From assembly GCA_003993805.1 (NCBI GenBank), contig RSEF01000005.1, positions 39,373,313 to 39,437,312 of the forward strand: a DNA stretch of 64,000 nucleotides, in the 5' to 3' direction. Made by a program: the position numbers and the translations under genes. This stretch comes from Himantopus leucocephalus. Its lineage: Eukaryota; Chordata; Aves; Charadriiformes; Recurvirostridae. Positions 21,901 through 36,700 of this stretch are shown one piece after another (the first letter of the stretch is position 1; every line of letters starts with the position of its first letter). The notes under the pieces are model-generated. The model was not told the origin of the DNA. It made no database searches and saw only the letters and a list, made by a program, of their open reading frames with translations.

Positions 21901-24900
21901 TTCCCATGGAGACTCTTCACTGCTCAGAAAATATCTTTGAAAACATATGTTCTTACATAAGAGCCTGTTTGTGGGAACTTCGGGGAACTTGTGCAGACTT
22001 GCTTAATCATCCTCTGGAGAGCAACAACGCTTATTTCCTGTCTGCTTCTATTACTTGATGCTGTGCCTTAAAAAGGCACTGCAACCAGGAAGAAAACATC
22101 TCTGAACCAACAGAAAACACTTGAAGATATAAGGAAAACATTAAATAACAGCCATGTGAGAGCAACTCAGTGTAAATAAGAAACTAATCCTTGAATGTTG
22201 CACACTTGATTTATATAACATGGTAAAAATACAGTGTGCAAGTTTCTTTGGAGTTCAGCATAGCTCAATGAAAGTCTGATGCCAGTTTGGAAGTAACTTC
22301 CAGATATGTGATATAATATTTATTTTATTTGGCTCTAAGGCAATCATGTTCACATGCATATAGCTTCTGAGAAATAAGTTTTGTAGCTGTTGAGACAGCA
22401 ATTGAAACTGAAGATGAAATCTGTGTGATCATTTGTGTCATCATGATGCTTTTTAGATGCAAACAAGGAAAATGTCTTTTTAATGGCTGGACCAAGAAAA
22501 AAAAATAGGTGAACTGGAATATACAACTTGGTATTTAGGTACCATACCCATATTCCTTGTTTTCAGTAATGTAGCAAAAACTGCTGGTTGCTGACCTCTT
22601 TGAGATTATCCAGTATAAAACACCCCCACCTTAGAAAACCCTTCTTTATCTTATGGGGAAAACTACTGGCTCTTAAAGCGATGTTCTCCTTGCTGTTTGT
22701 GTTGTATCTCCAGTTTCTGCTCTAATACAGAGCAGCACCGAACACTTCTTGAGTGCCTTTGAATCTAATTTCATGCCTCTGTTTCTAGAGCAGAGTTATT
22801 CATGTTTTTAAGTGGACATTGGAAACAAAACCAGAAGAGTATAGGAGCTGGATACAATCATAAGATTTCCATTTTACACTACACTTCAGTGTTGTAACTT
22901 AGAGGTCGGTTTTCATGAACATACTCTTTCTCTGAGTTGATATTTGATGAGATTTAGGTACTTCTGTTGTTGGGTAGCTGAAAAATGGTTTAGAATGATT
23001 CATCTTAAGCCAGCCTCTGTCTTGTTAAAACACTACTTATTCCTCTACCCCAAAGGTTTTTAATATCCTGTTCCTAGTGAAGTTGCTGAAGCAGTACTCT
23101 ATCCTTCTCAGCTTGTCAGAACTTACCCTTGCCTTGAATGCTTATTTCCCCTTGGTTTCTGTGGGGTCAGCCTTCAGATTTTTCTCCAAGATGTTTTTTT
23201 TCTTCTAGTGTGAACAAAGGCACGTACTTTTAATTTCTTTTTTCACTTCAGCCCTCTGAGATTCTTACGAGACTGTATTTTTTTTTAAACTGTGTTTCTT
23301 CTCACATCTGCACCTAGCTTTTGAGCAGTCTTATCTACAAAGATGAGTTTAAATATTGTTTCTATGCTGTGACTTGTATCTCTTTACTTTAAATCTCAAG
23401 TGTTTCTGTCTAGCTTAAAATCTTGATCTGTTACTGTGAAGTATCAATTTATGTTCATGATGTCTGAAACAGGGTTTTAGTCCTCTCGCTGTAAAACACC
23501 TCGTCATTCTCTCTTGGTAAATATGAAATACATCACCAGTTCTCTGGGTCAATCCAGCCCATAGCTGTGATACTATTTCAGACAAAATAGGCAAGAACCT
23601 TTGTCTAGGTGCTCAGTTTCAAATCTTACCAGCCTGTTTGCATAACCCTTTTAGGATCAGGCTTTCTGGTCAGCACTAAAGTGTAAAATACTTTTTGAGG
23701 CGGCTGTCATGTCTTCATGCAAGAACCTCTTCTTTGGAAGCAAGAAATAGTATCTTGCTCTGATTCAGAAAGTGTTTTGCCATTGCTGGTAGGAAGTATA
23801 TCACCATGGAGGTGTTTGGGGACCTCGTATGTAATTGTTCTGGTTCCCTTCTGTATTGTATGCCTTCAGGCCTTGGAAGTTCCGTATCCAAGGGGAAAAA
23901 GCAATTGTGCATATGTGCAGCCAGTGGTGAGGACCTGTTGGAAAATGAAGTTTTGCTTGGGAAGGTCTTCCTGAACTCTTCAACGGGGCCAAATCAGGAA
24001 GTTAAAGGAGGATCCTCCTTCCTCCTCTCACCTGAAGACGAAACAATTAAATTCAGACTACCTGTGAGACAGGAAGCTCCAGGCCAGTGTTTATTTCTTC
24101 CCTTCACCAAATAGTGGACTATTTTATTGAAGTGATGAAAGATGCCTTAGCTTTAGCACAAAAGTCTCCTAATGAGGTTGGACAAATTTAGTTCCTTCTG
24201 CATTTTGGAGAAAGGGAAGAAGAATGTATTTCATTATAATTTTGGCTTTCAAAGTAGCACAGGGATTGCAGTGTTAAGGAAGAATTCAGCTCTGTGAACC
24301 TCCCGGTATTCCTTTAGCTTAGAGCTGTCCTTTTACTCTTGGCATCTATGGAGAAGTTTGAACTAGAACCCAGGAGTGACAACAGTGCTCCCCTCTATGG
24401 TCTCTTCAGAGCATTGCCTCTGCAGCTTGATTTTAATTACTAAACTATTGTCACAGCGTATACCGGCGTAGCTGCTGCATTCTGTATGCTCACAGGAACA
24501 CACAGAACTTGTAATTCCAAAAGAAACCCCAAAAGAAATCTGAGACTTGAGTTGTACCTAAGCAATAATTTTAATAGCTCCACTTCTAGGTGTAGGATGC
24601 TAATTGGGTGGCATTGATATTGTACTAAATGAACATGCATCATTGAAGTCTATTGTTGCATTGCTTTGTTTGAATATGTAGTACACTGCCAGCAGCAGCA
24701 TGCTGACGGAAAACTGTCACAACAGCGATCACTACAATCTGGGAGTTAAGTTTGACTGAAACATATGTCTTCAATTTTAATAGCTCAGCTTCCCAGATGC
24801 CCTAGAGGAGAATATTGCCTGAGAAGGAGCTTTTCATGTAAGAATAATTTGTGTTAAGTAGCTCAGTGATCTGTTTGTTAGGTTAGAGCTGACAGTTTGT

Positions 24901-26006
24901 TTATATTTCTAAAGGGGTATGATGAATGGGGGAGAAGTTGATGCTAATTAGCCTAAATTGTTCCTAAGAATGCAGAGTACTTTGCCAGTTTCATTGTTTC
25001 TGTTTCTTTGCACATTTTCAATAATTGAATGGAGCTCAGACCATTCATCATAATTTTAGGTAAGATGGAAATAAATGAATATAGCACGGGCCAGCCTGTA
25101 CGATGGAAGATGTCACTTTAGAGGTCAATTAGAGAAGACATCAAACTAGGACTAATGTAGCATTTTCTAATCCATTTCTATAAATACAGCAAATGTGTTT
25201 TCATCTAAGAAAATTAATTCTCTCTGTCATGATACTAGTATTAAGTATTTCTTACAAAGCTGCTTGTCTTATTAGCGTAATGTTTTTATCTTAGACCTCA
25301 ACTGTTACCTCAAGGTATGGACCTCTGACACTCCATGTGACAAAATGTGTTACTCTTCAGTATACTGTATATCAGATACAATAAACCTAAAAAAATCTGC
25401 TCTTGGGAGAACAAAAGCATTGGTCAGGTGTGATATGCAGAAGGTGTTAGCGAAAGGGCCTGAAATGAACCAGAGGCATGGCAAATGTAACAGTGGAGAA
25501 GGTTTTAATATTGTTTGTTTGACTTTAGCATGCTGTACTACCCTTTGTTTTTAGATTGGGGAAACATAACTCTGCTCAAATTAAAAACATCCTATCCATA
25601 CACAAAATGACAATTTCATAAGAATGTATATTGTATCAAACATTTTCCTTCATAAACTGAAGTTAGGTTTGGGGGGTGGGGATTTGGAATGTTCCGTTTT
25701 CTGTCCTTATACAAGACCATTCTTTTTTAATTTATGCACATATAATACCACAGGAAGAGATGGTATAAATTTGTGGACTGTGGAGAATGAGTGAACATTT
25801 TTGAATCAGGATCTTTAAAAGGGGTGAAATTTGAGTATGATTAAGTTAGGAAAAAGGCTCGCTTACGGCGGAAGTCAGAGACTCTGTATACATTATAGGC
25901 ATGTCATGGCTTTTACAAAGTTATGCTAGACTTCTATACAAATTCCTTCACAATTTGTATAACCCCAAACAAAATTCTGTGTGGTTCTGAACTCTTGCAA
26001 AGGTAC
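18976..26006. other. Unique non-coding DNA, nothing recognised
   Basis: About 7 kb without a supportable gene. The open frames near 23715-24114 (up to 102 codons, both strands, three overlapping) show no domain. Short A or T runs occur at 20747, 21537 and 23278. Confidence 0.55.
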
Positions 26007-26026
26007 AAAATAAAATAAAATAAAAA
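26007..26026. repeat. (AAAAT)n microsatellite
   Basis: Four consecutive AAAAT units, followed by A-rich DNA. It is a short simple repeat with no other content. Confidence 0.85.
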
Positions 26027-26766
26027 GGAGTGAAATAATAATAGTAGTTAGTATTCCGGTCAGGAGTGAGTGTTGCTGTAGGGCAGGCTGGTAGTTTACA
26101 CTGCATGGGTGTTTTGTTGGTCACTAATTTTCTTGGAAGGAAATGATCCCATGGCTTATGCTATCCGCGTTTGTGCATATTTGCCCTATAATTGGCATTT
26201 ATTAAGGGGACTTTTGGTTTGATGGATGACTGTCAGGGTATTGCCTGCTAGCTTTGATGCGGATTGCTTTTGCATGAGGTTTTTCAGCATTAACTCATTA
26301 GAAACTCTGCTCTGCTTCAACATGCTCTTTATTTGCCTTCTGAAAATGTGAGACTTTTCAGCCCAAGTTTCAAGGGACTTAGTGTGGTTTTATTTGTGTA
26401 CCAGTGTTTTAATTTGGACAGATGAAAAGGGTACATAGCAGAAAAATACTAAACTTTCAACCTGTGAATCTTAAAACTTATAAGAGTTTCATCTAACCAG
26501 CTTAGTTATCCTTTGAAATGCTAAGCTGCTAGCAAAGTGTCTTTAGTTTGTAGCATTAACTTCTGTGTTCCTAAATTTTTTTTAATGAAAAAAGGCAAGC
26601 AAAGTCCAGTCCCATAAAAGCAGCAGGTATAGTAATATTTTCACAGCAGGTCAATATTCAATGAATGTTCAACAAATCCAGGGCTGGTGTCTGAGACATA
26701 TTAGTGGTTTCTTCAAGGCTGGATTGATTTGGTCTTTTCCTGTAATGTATCTGGGACATAGGACTG

Positions 26767-26830
26767 TTAATTAGATTAATTAGCTATAACATGATTTATA
26801 AGGCAGTTATAATAAAACTATGGTTACCAG
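26767..26830. promoter_or_regulatory. Candidate regulatory element with paired TAATTAG sites (tentative)
   Basis: TAATTAGATTAATTAGCTA (26768-26786) contains two TAATTAG homeodomain core sites 9 bp apart, and sequence without low complexity follows. The texture resembles vertebrate conserved non-coding elements, but conservation cannot be tested here and AT-rich DNA yields such motifs by chance. Confidence 0.2.
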
Positions 26831-27584
26831 TGTATTTAATCGCATTGCCATGTTTTGATTTGACATTTAGAAAAGCATACAAAAGGAATGGAAGCTGTGT
26901 GTGCTGACACCATCACTTTGAAGGCTCTTTTAATAAAACGTTTTCTCTACAAATAGCTGTGCAAAGGAGAATTATAGCTTGTTGCACTGAGCAAAGCTTC
27001 TGTTAGTGTGAAGAAATAATTGGAATGTTCAGCAAGTTAAATTCTTCCTCTGGGTTCATATGGCAAGAAGCAAATTTGATAGAGAACTTCCTCCGTTTTT
27101 AGGTTTTCATTGCTTATTGCCTTGATGTTTTAATAAGGCGTTGCGTATCTTGTGCTTTTAAAAAAAACCAAAACCAACAAAAAATGACAAAAAGGCCCCA
27201 GATTTTTTGTGAACTCATGAATTGTTTTTGTTTTCAGTTGATGCATGGATACACTATGTAACATTTCTTACAAGGCATAGTAAATGTAGAATTACAAATA
27301 ACGTTGAGCCTTGTAATTCAATATTTCTTGGATATGAAGATTTGATGTAGACAATTGACAGTAACGTGACATGGGTCCATGTTTTCTGCAATGCAAGAAG
27401 TTTTGTGAAGGATCTGAAATTTGTTTGGGTTGATCCCAAGATGAATTGATTGATTTACTCCCAGTCTTGTAAATTACTTGTGCATGTTTTTAACTTGAAC
27501 AGATTCTGTGGACCAACTGACATGTTGGAATCTAATCATTTGTTCGAGGGTTTGCAAGCTCACAGCTTTCTTGCTTGTACATTC

Positions 27585-27670
27585 TAGTTGATGTAATTAG
27601 CTGTTGCTGTCTGAAGTCTGTTTGAATGTGACTCTCTTGTTAATTACAACTAATCCTGACTTTGTCATGA
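27585..27670. promoter_or_regulatory. Candidate regulatory element with homeodomain motifs (tentative)
   Basis: GTAATTAG (27593-27600), TTAATTAC (27640-27647) and CTAATCC (27650-27656, an OTX/PITX-type core) lie within about 65 bp in otherwise complex sequence. This clustering is suggestive only. Confidence 0.2.
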
Positions 27671-27760
27671 GGAACTAATTTCTATTTCTAGTAGTGAGAC
27701 TTCTATGGGTATATAAATAACATATTGACCAAATATAATCCTATTCTTATGAATTTGTAA

Positions 27761-30700
27761 ATTAAAAGGCCTATTAACCTCACTGAACTGGAAAAAAGTT
27801 CACTGACAGTGTTTGAAATGTTCAGTTCCCTTTTATTTATTTTTCATGGCTTGATATAGTACCCACAAGATATCAATGCCAGAAGAAACTGAAACTAAGT
27901 GACCAAATATTTTGTTTGTTTAATTTTAAAAATTAACTCCGTCTTTTACCCTTGCCTAGGGGTGGTAGGGAATGGGGAGCAACAGATTTGGCAGAAGAAT
28001 GTTTACCCATGACTTAAGCTTTTGAGTTCCATCCTGAGAGAGGCTCCAAATACAAACTGGAGTTTGAATTACTAATGTTGTTGTGGTTGTGATGCCAGTA
28101 TAAGAGGAGCAAGATTTATAGAGTCATCAAACTCAAGCATGGAAAACAAATTATCAGTTGCTTATTGCATGCTTGTTTTGAGTCAAAATCTGAGATTTGA
28201 TTTTTACCAGTAAGTAAGTTGAGTAACAAAATCGAAAGTTCTTGCTATCAAGGGAGTTTTGGTTTTCCTCACAAGGAAAATCAAGTGGTTCATTATTGAA
28301 CTTGACCAGCCACAAGTAGCTGGTGACAGTAGTGATTAGGCACCCCCTTCCCTACACATAATGAACAATCAAATAATGAAAAGGACACAGTTTGTTCACA
28401 TTCATTTACATGGCTTATTTGACTAAGGAGGATTGTCTAATAATAAACACGGCGGCCTGCAAGTTGGACTTTCTGGCTTCTTTTGCTAGTTCAGCTGCTG
28501 TTCTGCTCTGTGGCTGGTCTAGCATTTGTACAGCCAGTTAGAATGGGACATTGGATACAGGTGGGAGAGAAAGAAAGTTTTAACAGGGCTATGCAGTGTC
28601 AAAACTGATCTGTTTCTACCCTAAAGCATTTCTCAAGGTCCATCACAAAGATCACGGGGCTTTTAAAAGGTATGTCCCACAAGTTGTTTGGTAGAGAAGT
28701 TTCTTATGGTTGATCATTCCATCATTTAAAGAACTAAAAGGCTTTTCAAAACTGAGATAAACTGTGCTCTACATCTTGCTCTCTACCTATCATCCTTACC
28801 TTTTACTTCTGTCTACACGTGTGTTCTGCTGGATGCTAGATTTTTTTCAGGTCCCTCCTTTCTCACCAAAATGGTGCATGGACCAATGTAGAGAGGGGTT
28901 CATATGGGCAGGTGGAGGAAAATGGAGCTAGACTTCTTGCAATGGTCAGCTGAGGTAGGGGTCCAGGAATCTTTAGTGGCAGCTACAGGTGCCATGCCCT
29001 AGAGCAATGCCTGGCACAAGGAGGCCTCATTGTAAGTTGCAACAGTTTTGAGCTGTCCCTGTCAGTCTTGCTGAAGCTTAGAACTTGATAATTGATCTTT
29101 CTGAAACCCCAAGTTATCTCCATTCCTTCAGCTTTTTGAGTTGTATTCCTACCTGTGTACATCCACATCTGTAACCTGTTTGAGGAACAAGAAGGCTGAT
29201 TAATAATATCACGGAGGGGTGAGTTCTTGAAGGTCACTACTGTCCTGGCTAGTGAGTATGCCATGTCTTGAGTCAGAGCTAAAACTGGAGAATCAGGGCT
29301 GTCTCTGGCAACACCCATGGTATAGAAAGGGGAAGATGCATGAAGTGCACATTTCCGTCAATGAGCTGTTTTCTCTGCTTTAAAAAGTTTCCCCTGAGTC
29401 TTTTGACACCCTGCAAAAAGAGATCAAAGGACATGCTTTTACTTACATGAGGGCAACAAATCCCCTCTGGCATCACAGGGGTTGAACTGAATTGGGGTCT
29501 TCAAGTACAGCCTGGTATACACTGAGGTAGTGAGAAGAGGACTTCTGTCACCTACTCCGTTGTGGGGGAGAGACATTGACAAGCTTACTAAGACTGTGAC
29601 TGCTCACTCAAGATTTTTTTTTTTCCCTGCCCTCATTGGCTTGAACAGGCATCTTACGCATAGCTGAAGTCAAGTGGCTGATTCCACAGCTAGTTTTCTT
29701 CAATTACCTGACACTAACTATTTGCTGTGTAACTGACTGACAAAGAAGGGCCCATATCTGCAAAGTAAGCCAGTGCTATGCTCTGTGAGCAGAATCCAGT
29801 TCTTTGAAATAGGTACTTTTATTCCCAATAAACAGAACAGGGGACCCATCTAGGTGAAAATGCAGAGGATTAAATTTATCTCTCTTGCTTCTACTGAGGA
29901 GCTAGGAACTTCTGGCAGCTTCAAACAGCTGGACTTAGGCCAAAGAGGATGAATACAGAAGAGTATGGCTTTTTAGCCTCATAATTGAGGCACACTGATA
30001 TGTTGTCAAGAGTCATGAGATCCTGTTTTAATGGGAATTTATGTTACAACATGTATAAAAAAAATGTTGAAACTACTGGATCTAGAAATGAATTCCACAC
30101 CTCCTTTCTTTTGGAGAAGTGCCTCAAGCATTAAGATTAGTCTTGAGTATCCACTCTCTCTTTGCTCTAACAGTTTTTGATTAAAAGATTTCAAGCTGAT
30201 GAGTTGTGGATGGAGAGCTGAAGTCCATAGATAGGTGGGCAATAGGGGATCTCAGAGCATCACATATAGGGGATGCAGCAAAGAAACAGATTTCATCTGC
30301 CTATGTAACCTGTAACATACCAAAATGTAGATTCTAATGTGTTGTCAGATGTCTTGGGCAGAAAGTATGAAGCATTTATGAGAATCTAAATTTTGAATTC
30401 TCTTGCCTGTATCTTCCTTAACTGGGGTCAGAGACTCCCCTGACAGTCCCTGAAGTTAACAGTATTTGAGTACCCAAAAGGGAGCAGCCTTCTAAAATGC
30501 TTCCTGGGGATCTGAGTGTAAACTGCTTTGTGGGTCTAGCTCTCAAATCGTTGTGCCAGTGATCCCATGTTGGGGATTTTCCCTTTAAAATTTGTAGCGT
30601 TTTGTTTAACTTGCTACCATGGTAACCTGGTAAACCATGCACCAAAAATATTAAACCTACCCATTGGTGCATGTATGTGTGAAAACTCTGCTTGGAACTT

Positions 30701-33700
30701 CGCACAGACGTTGCTAAACCTACTACTGTGTGGCAGCAGTTAAGCAAAGACTTGTAAAATAAAACTTTCAAACAACTTTTGCCAAAAGTGGGTTTAAAAA
30801 GTCCAAATGTTTCATAGGTTCGGTTCAGATGAAGAGAATCCAGTGTGTGAGTCAAGCTTTGAAAACTAGTTGAAAAGGAGAATTTGGGGTGCAGATTTGA
30901 ATTTGATATAAAATCACCCAGTATACATGAATTCCCGAGATGGCCAGATCGATAAGACTAGTTCCACCTCCACTCCACTATAAAGAAATATGTTACAAAG
31001 TCTACATATTTGTATGAACTATGCCGCCAATGGCAAACCCTATGTTTCACTAGCTATTCCAAACATACGTATGAAAAATAATGGCATTAAGAGGAAAGTT
31101 ACAGTTGAAACTAAACACTTATTGTTATGGAATTGGAAAGAGAAAAAGAAGCATCAGGGCTATGCAGCAGTTTATGGCACAGCAGCAAACATGCTTTTGT
31201 TTTTCCAGGGACTATGCAGGGAATCTTTCTGTCTTCACTGCCTTTGCTTGTCAGGCACACAGAAGCTATGTTTAAGCGAGTAGACCTGGAAGCATTTCCA
31301 ACCTCTGGGGTCTGGGCACATCTGATTCTGACCTCATCTCAAGTTGCAGCAAAACCCAACCACAGACTGTCTTCTGTCTTCTTCACCCTGCAGCCATGTA
31401 TCCCAACAGTGGTCTGAGACCCAGCTTTCCACCAGTTCCTTTTGCCTTCCTGCTGTCCCCCCAGGTGCTATTGATTGATGGGAAGGAAATCTGAGTATGA
31501 GGCCAGATGGGAGCCAGACCACGCAATAGCTCATCAGCCTGATCTGGGTGATCAGGAGACCAAGGTACATGGTAACATAAAATGGTCTGCAATAGGTAAC
31601 CACCTTATTAGCCTAGGCACAGCAAGAAAGTAACTCATGAGCAGGAGTAGCTTGTCTACCTCTAATCTAAGCAGGTAGAGTAAGTTACTTATGGTGTTAC
31701 TGTGTATTTATCAAGTAGTATGTTGGGCCGTACTTGAAGGCTTCAGATGTGACTTCTCACTAACCAACAGATTTAATTTTACGTAGTGGAGGAGAATCCA
31801 TAAAAATATATATATAATAGTGCATTTTCGAACAGTTCCTGGAAAACCATTAAAAGTAATACAGAGGCATTTGTTACATTTTAATGTCTAGGATTACAGG
31901 TTGAATCCTTTCTTATTGGTGGGAAAAAAAATGTTAAAGGAGAAACCCTTTGGTTGTAGAAGGTAGTAGTCACTTCCACAAACCAAGCCAGTGAAAAGAA
32001 CTGCATTGGTCAAAAAGTGTTTTCTGCAGGTTATACCTGACTGGGAGACAGTAGAATGAACAAACAGCATGATACCTCATTAAAAAGAGATATGTACATT
32101 GGGAAATGATAAAGATGTAACAATTTTAGTCTTCTGAGGAAGAGTTATTTCTAGCAGGTTTCTAATGTGCTTATTTAAAATGTAAGTTATGCTAACTAGT
32201 ATTTACCACTGTTAGAAGGCTGCAGAGATTCTCATATGGCTGTATTTGTAAGTGAAAAATAGAAAAGGGGGGGCGGGTGGAGGAATAATGTGAACACTTT
32301 CAAATTTGGGACCAGACAAAAGAAAAAAGTTACCCATTTGAAATCCAGAGAACTTTACAATGCTGCAAGTAAGTAAAAGCAGATGTTGTAAAGTTTAGAA
32401 AATCAAGACATTATTTTCCTGTTTCCACTGAATATTTCTAAACACATTATAAATAAGCTTTGAAGTAGTACAAAATACTGTGTTTGTTTTGCTGATAGCA
32501 TCTTTTTTTATAAAAAACTTTATCAATGCTTGTTTAAGTTATAGACTAAATGATATCTGTGTGGTTAAACAACTGGCTGTATCTCTTGCAAGTACAATGC
32601 TAAACTACTTGCAGTGTCTGAGCCCTTCAAAAGCCTATCTGATTGATCTTCTGAGTTTAATTTTAAACAGATTAAATATTGCCTGTTTACAGAATGTAAA
32701 AATTAAACACTAATCTTTTGTGAGTTCCTCAAAAGAATGATTTTCTTTTGTTGCTGTAAAAAAGTAGTTTTAAATCAATAAATTATTCTGAAACACTTCT
32801 CTAAGTCGGTGAAACAGTCATTTTGGGTGTCTGGCTCATAGTTACTAGGCATATGCTTTACTTTCAATAAACTTTCAGAGGCTTTAATAAGCAAATAAAT
32901 TGATCTATATTTGTGATTCTAAAGGCACCTAGTAAAGATCATGCACACTAAATCTTTTACATGGTTCTATTAAAAAGTGACCACTGAACAACAGACTTGC
33001 TGAATTGCAAGGTGCATCTGTTAGATGCCTGCTACCTGGAAACACTTTGCTTCATGTATTGGGGGGCGGGTATGTGTATCAAAACAGCATGGAGAGACTG
33101 AGATTGCAAGTTAATTGAGTTATATCCAATTAGTAGCCAGCTTTAGTTTGAAAAACGGTCTTAAATAACAATATTGTCATTTCTCAATTAGTGAGTCCTG
33201 AGGAGACTGGCTGTTGAGAATGATGAAGGAATTAAGCAGTTTTGATACTTGTCACACAATATTAATATTCATCACACTATATTGATATTCCTTCACACTT
33301 TGTGAAGCACTAAGGTCCTGAGCTTGAGAGGGGAAGAGGAGGAACTATTTTTCTTATTTTGCCGTTTCCAGTGCAAATTTCTTGGTGAGCAGACCTACGC
33401 AAACTGCAGTAAGCACTGGTTTTGAGTGGCTGATCATGTGAGAAATACTTTGACTTCATTTTCTTAACTTACTGGCTTGACTCGACTACAGGGTTAGAAA
33501 TTGTGATTTTACAATTGTAATCTTTTGTAAGATTTTTGGATCTGAGATTTGAATATACTGATTGAAATGAAACAGCTTTGGTCAGCCTCTGCAAAGTTTT
33601 CATGCATGTAGATTCGTTTGCATCTCTAAATGACAGAAGAGCAAGTATCTGTGTTTGCTGGTGGTATATTCCAAGAGCGTATATGCAGGTGCAAATAGCG

Positions 33701-36700
33701 TATGCAACACAAGTAAATTCCTCTCAGGTTATTGTAGATGGCTGTATTTGTGTTAGTCATTCTGGTCTCTATAGTCCTTCAGTATAAGTCAGTCTCTTTA
33801 GGATACTTGTCGTCTGACCTGTGTTATAGCAGTCAGTCTTAGAGTGGGTCAAACCATGAAAAACAGTGCTTGTTTCTCTGACTACAAAGTGAGTCTGATC
33901 AATTAGCTCACAGACATCTGTGGTTCAGAGGAATTTCCTTACATGAACCCATGCTTTGAATAACTAGTTTCCTCTATTTATTGCCTACTTTTCTGAATTC
34001 CTCTAGTTTTTAAGTAGGGCCATGTTATGGTTTTTCAACTTAATCCATTTGTCAGTTGCTTGAACATAAATTGTCATAGCAGAAGTTTCTAGCATAGTAG
34101 CACATGCAGATTTGTGAACCAGAATTTGAGACGGTTCACTTCCCAGAAAAAAATACAACAACGTGAATCCTTTTTTGCTGCCAGAACCAATCATGTTTTG
34201 ATAGATAATCAGCTCTTAATTACCTAGGGTAACTTGGAATAGGGAAGAGGAAGGATTGGAATAACCCCAGCAAGAAAAACCACAGGAAACAGGTAAATTA
34301 AGCCATAAGAATGTACACTGAGGGCTTCATAGAGCAACAGAAGAAAACTTTGGTGACCGTGACAGTGGACTTAAAGGCACTTGGCCTAAAGATGAGACAG
34401 AGATCTGCACTGGTGCAGCTCTTCTGGATTAAGGCTCTATCTGGACCTAAACTGGCTGAGACCTAAATGAGTTTGGAATCTGTGCAGCCCTGGTTCTATT
34501 AAACAGCTTGCAGATGAATGGCTATTAACTGTTTGTGATCAGTATTGCTTCATGCACAATGTATATTGCACCAGTGAGAATGCAATGCATGGAACACCAA
34601 AAAAAAAAAGGAAATATTGTATTTTATTCCCATTCATGTAATTATCCCATCAATAGTCTTATAACTCACAGTATGTCTGAAATCTGTATCTCAGGACAAT
34701 TGTGATGTGTCTGCAGACTGCATTTTCCCTCCTTTAATTTTTGTTAATTCTATTATATACTCAACTGAAGCCAGATATTCACAAGCAGTAGGACCTTTCA
34801 AAGCATCACCTGCATTCCATTACTGACCTAGTCACATTTCCATAGTTTCAGTTTCGATTCAGACCTTCACCTCTGTGATAAGACAGCCTTACTGACATTC
34901 CAGGTAGGTCAAACCATGGCAAGTGTCTTTTATTTACTAGAATTTTAAGCTCCTTTGGTCCCTCTTTCCCTTATGTCTGTAGACTATTTAGCACTAGGAG
35001 CCCTGAGTTTGTTTTTTTTTTTACTGTGGAAGCTAGCGTAATGAAAATAGTACAAGTACCCAAGCTGACTGAGGACTTGAATGAAGCACAGCTTGTATTG
35101 CATATGCCAACTTTCAGCCATCAAAAGGTAATTTAATTTAGCCTTCTGAGAAACTAAATTTTGGTTTTAGAGCCATAATGATTAAAAAAGGTTGGGAAGA
35201 AAAGAAGAGTGTTCAAAATATTTATGAAAACCACGTACTACTAGGAAAATCTCCATCACTGTATTTAAAATTATTTTTTGAAACTGGAAAAGTTGTATAA
35301 GCAATTTTGTAGTAATTTTTTAATGAATAAATTCTATTAGCATTCTTTGTCTCTTCTTGCATGAATTAGTTCATTGCATGATTTACTCTTGTTTTCAGAA
35401 AAGAAGCTCAGAATTCACTTAAATGAGAAAAATATGTAGTCCACATGTATTAATAGTCCTTTTCTCACCTTTAATCTTCACAAAGAAATGCGGGTCCACA
35501 GTCATCGATGGTTTTACAGGATGTTTCAGATACAGATATATAGTTATTTTACAATAGTTCATTTTAATAAAATTACTAAAATATTTTGGGGTTAAGAGCA
35601 CTGTTGCTACATTCAGGAGGTAGGCTTATTAAATTGCAGTGGTAACAGTAATCAGACTAAATTCTGTAATCTGCTGTTGCAGAAGGAGAGCACAGTAGAA
35701 TGTTTTTTCCTTTTTCTAGTAAGATATAGTAGATATCCTGAGCTTCATGTATGTTTCACATACATTAACGTTTACACAGGAGCCGAAATAAGCAGAGAGG
35801 TCACACATAATTCGTACCGGTCTTTGGAAGTATGGAATTTCTTTTTGGCACAACATATGTTTCTTCACACTGTGCCACGTCCTTCAACGGGCCATGATAT
35901 AAAACAATGCAGTGCATTAACTCTCTCTGCAATAAGACCCGATTCTCACCGCTTGCCCTGAAAGCATTTGCCTGTCTTTCTGGATTGTTCTGGCATTACC
36001 TTTCCATTTATCATGTTACTTTCAGCTCTTGCCTTGAAGGACATCTCTGAAAAGCTTCACATACAGAAGACTCTGCTATGACTTTTGAAACACAAAGGGC
36101 TCTCTGCTAGAAGTATGAACTGCGTCTAGACATTGTGATGTTTTTCATTACCAAAAATCTGGGCCTCACTAAACGATAGGGTAAATTCATTAAGAATATA
36201 GAGTAACTACCCATGCTCTCTTTCTTTGACTCTTAACAATGAAAAGATGAATTACTGTTCCTAGCTTAGAACATCACTGCTTAATACTTTACTGTGTATA
36301 TTTTTTTTCATGTAAGTTTTTCCTTCCTCACTTGGGATGTATTTTTTGTTTTTCAAGCTTGAATATTATATTGATGGGTCCTGTCTTGCCATAAGTTTAC
36401 AAACTGATTTTTGGTGTCATAGAAAAGATTTTTTTTTTTTTTGTTTGCTTTAATGACAATATGCTGTTCTGGCACACACTGTTCAGGCTGCTAGAAGAGT
36501 ATTATTTTAGGAAGATGGAAAGTGGAAAGTTTTACGGCATACAAGTTTTAATGGACAACAGGATAAGCAAAGAGATGGATGTGTGAGGAGGAACATGTGT
36601 CAGAAATAAAAGCAAGATAATTTGTTTTGAAGCCTGGGGGTTACTTTTTTTTTCTCAAAAGGGCAAAGATAAAGTTGAGTACCTCCAACTGATCAATAAA

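Noticed and set aside
29521..29540. TGAGGTAGT, the seed of let-7
   Set aside because: The sequence departs from let-7 immediately after the seed and no hairpin partner is visible nearby.
30418..30855. Longest open frame of the window, 145 codons on the minus strand
   Set aside because: No recognisable domain or signal, no regulatory context, and frames of this size are expected occasionally by chance in 64 kb over six frames.
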